In this document: piece after piece, positions 63,949 through 64,000 of the stretch
Numbering within the stretch: position 1 is the first letter of the stretch
Layout: each line of letters starts with the position of its first letter
Assembly: GCA_007693855.1 (NCBI GenBank)
Contig: RECU01000011.1
Location: 1 to 64,000 of the forward strand
DNA length: 64,000 bases
Reading direction: 5' to 3'
Source: Gammaproteobacteria bacterium
GTDB lineage: Bacteria > Pseudomonadota > Gammaproteobacteria > Steroidobacterales > PWYM01
Made by a program: the position numbers and the translations under genes
Notes under the pieces: model-generated
Told to the model about the DNA's origin: nothing
Database searches by the model: none
Seen by the model: the letters and a program-made list of their open reading frames with translations, nothing else

Positions 63949-64000
63949 ATGAAAAACATTACGTTGTCGGCCGACGAGACCCTGATCGAGGCGGCAAGAC
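63949..64000 (+). CDS. Start of a ribbon-helix-helix antitoxin-like protein, cut by window edge
   Basis: Only 17 residues are visible: MKNITLSADETLIEAAR. The beta-strand opening followed by a helix with a small-residue pattern matches VapB- or DUF2191-type ribbon-helix-helix antitoxins. The toxin gene would lie beyond the window. The bases upstream are AT-richer than the rest, consistent with a recently acquired module, but the sample is small. Confidence 0.55.
   Translation, partial: MKNITLSADETLIEAAR

Overview
The window is high-GC DNA from a proteobacterium, most likely a gammaproteobacterium outside the enteric group. Supporting this are the icd-aceK pair (AceK is largely a gamma/betaproteobacterial enzyme), a Uup-type ABC-F protein, proBA, class I PHA synthase with phasin, a TonB-dependent receptor, and many lipoproteins and outer-membrane proteins. 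Genes are tightly packed. I saw no rRNA, tRNA, CRISPR array or insertion sequence.

Layout. (1) 1-11551 (+) is one compact operon cut at its 5' end: a Gly-rich protein, a lipoprotein, a transmembrane Ser/Thr kinase with TPRs, a PEGA/formylglycine-enzyme-like membrane protein, a small exported protein, an ExbB/TolQ/MotA-type channel protein, an actin-fold-like/FHA fusion, and two von Willebrand A (VWA) proteins. Each VWA protein has one N-terminal membrane helix carrying an Asp, as TolR/ExbD stators do. (2) 11610-25747 holds envelope and storage genes: a beta-barrel protein, a Na/Pi transporter homologue, two DUF1838 proteins, a TMEM165/GDT1 transporter, a rhomboid protease, an OmpA-like protein, a DUF1295 protein, a TonB-dependent receptor, and a PHA group (phaC, MaoC hydratase, phasin) with TGCN3GCA operators at the phasin promoter. 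(3) 25901-44127 is metabolism and housekeeping: aldehyde dehydrogenase, divergent ilvB and ilvN, proB-proA with two small envelope genes, an amidase, a degenerate CPBP protein, an APH/P-loop fusion, a DUF1622 protein, uup, a DUF21 protein, aceK and icd. (4) 44268-53907 holds a small unknown protein, a 1348-residue P-loop/P-domain/WD40 membrane protein, an EexN-like lipoprotein, a SYLF protein, the LemA-M48 pair and ApbE. (5) 54013-63758 begins with a clear cyclic-di-GMP-I (GEMM-I) riboswitch followed by a ten-gene operon: thioredoxin, a coiled-coil protein, three TPR proteins, a small exported protein, TolQ, two TolR/ExbD proteins, and a TonB-like protein with an AgmX/PglI-type C-terminus. (6) The last 52 bases start a ribbon-helix-helix-like antitoxin gene.

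The two systems most worth attention are the first and fifth regions. Both pair one TolQ/ExbB-type subunit with two different stator-like subunits, which suggests two separate proton-motive-force-driven envelope machines. In the fifth region the parts resemble the Agl/Glt gliding machinery of Myxococcus, transcription or translation appears to be gated by c-di-GMP, and one of the two TolR-like subunits has Asn where the proton-carrying Asp should be. In the first region the stator-like helices are fused to VWA domains and sit beside a kinase and a phosphopeptide-reading FHA domain, suggesting phosphorylation control.
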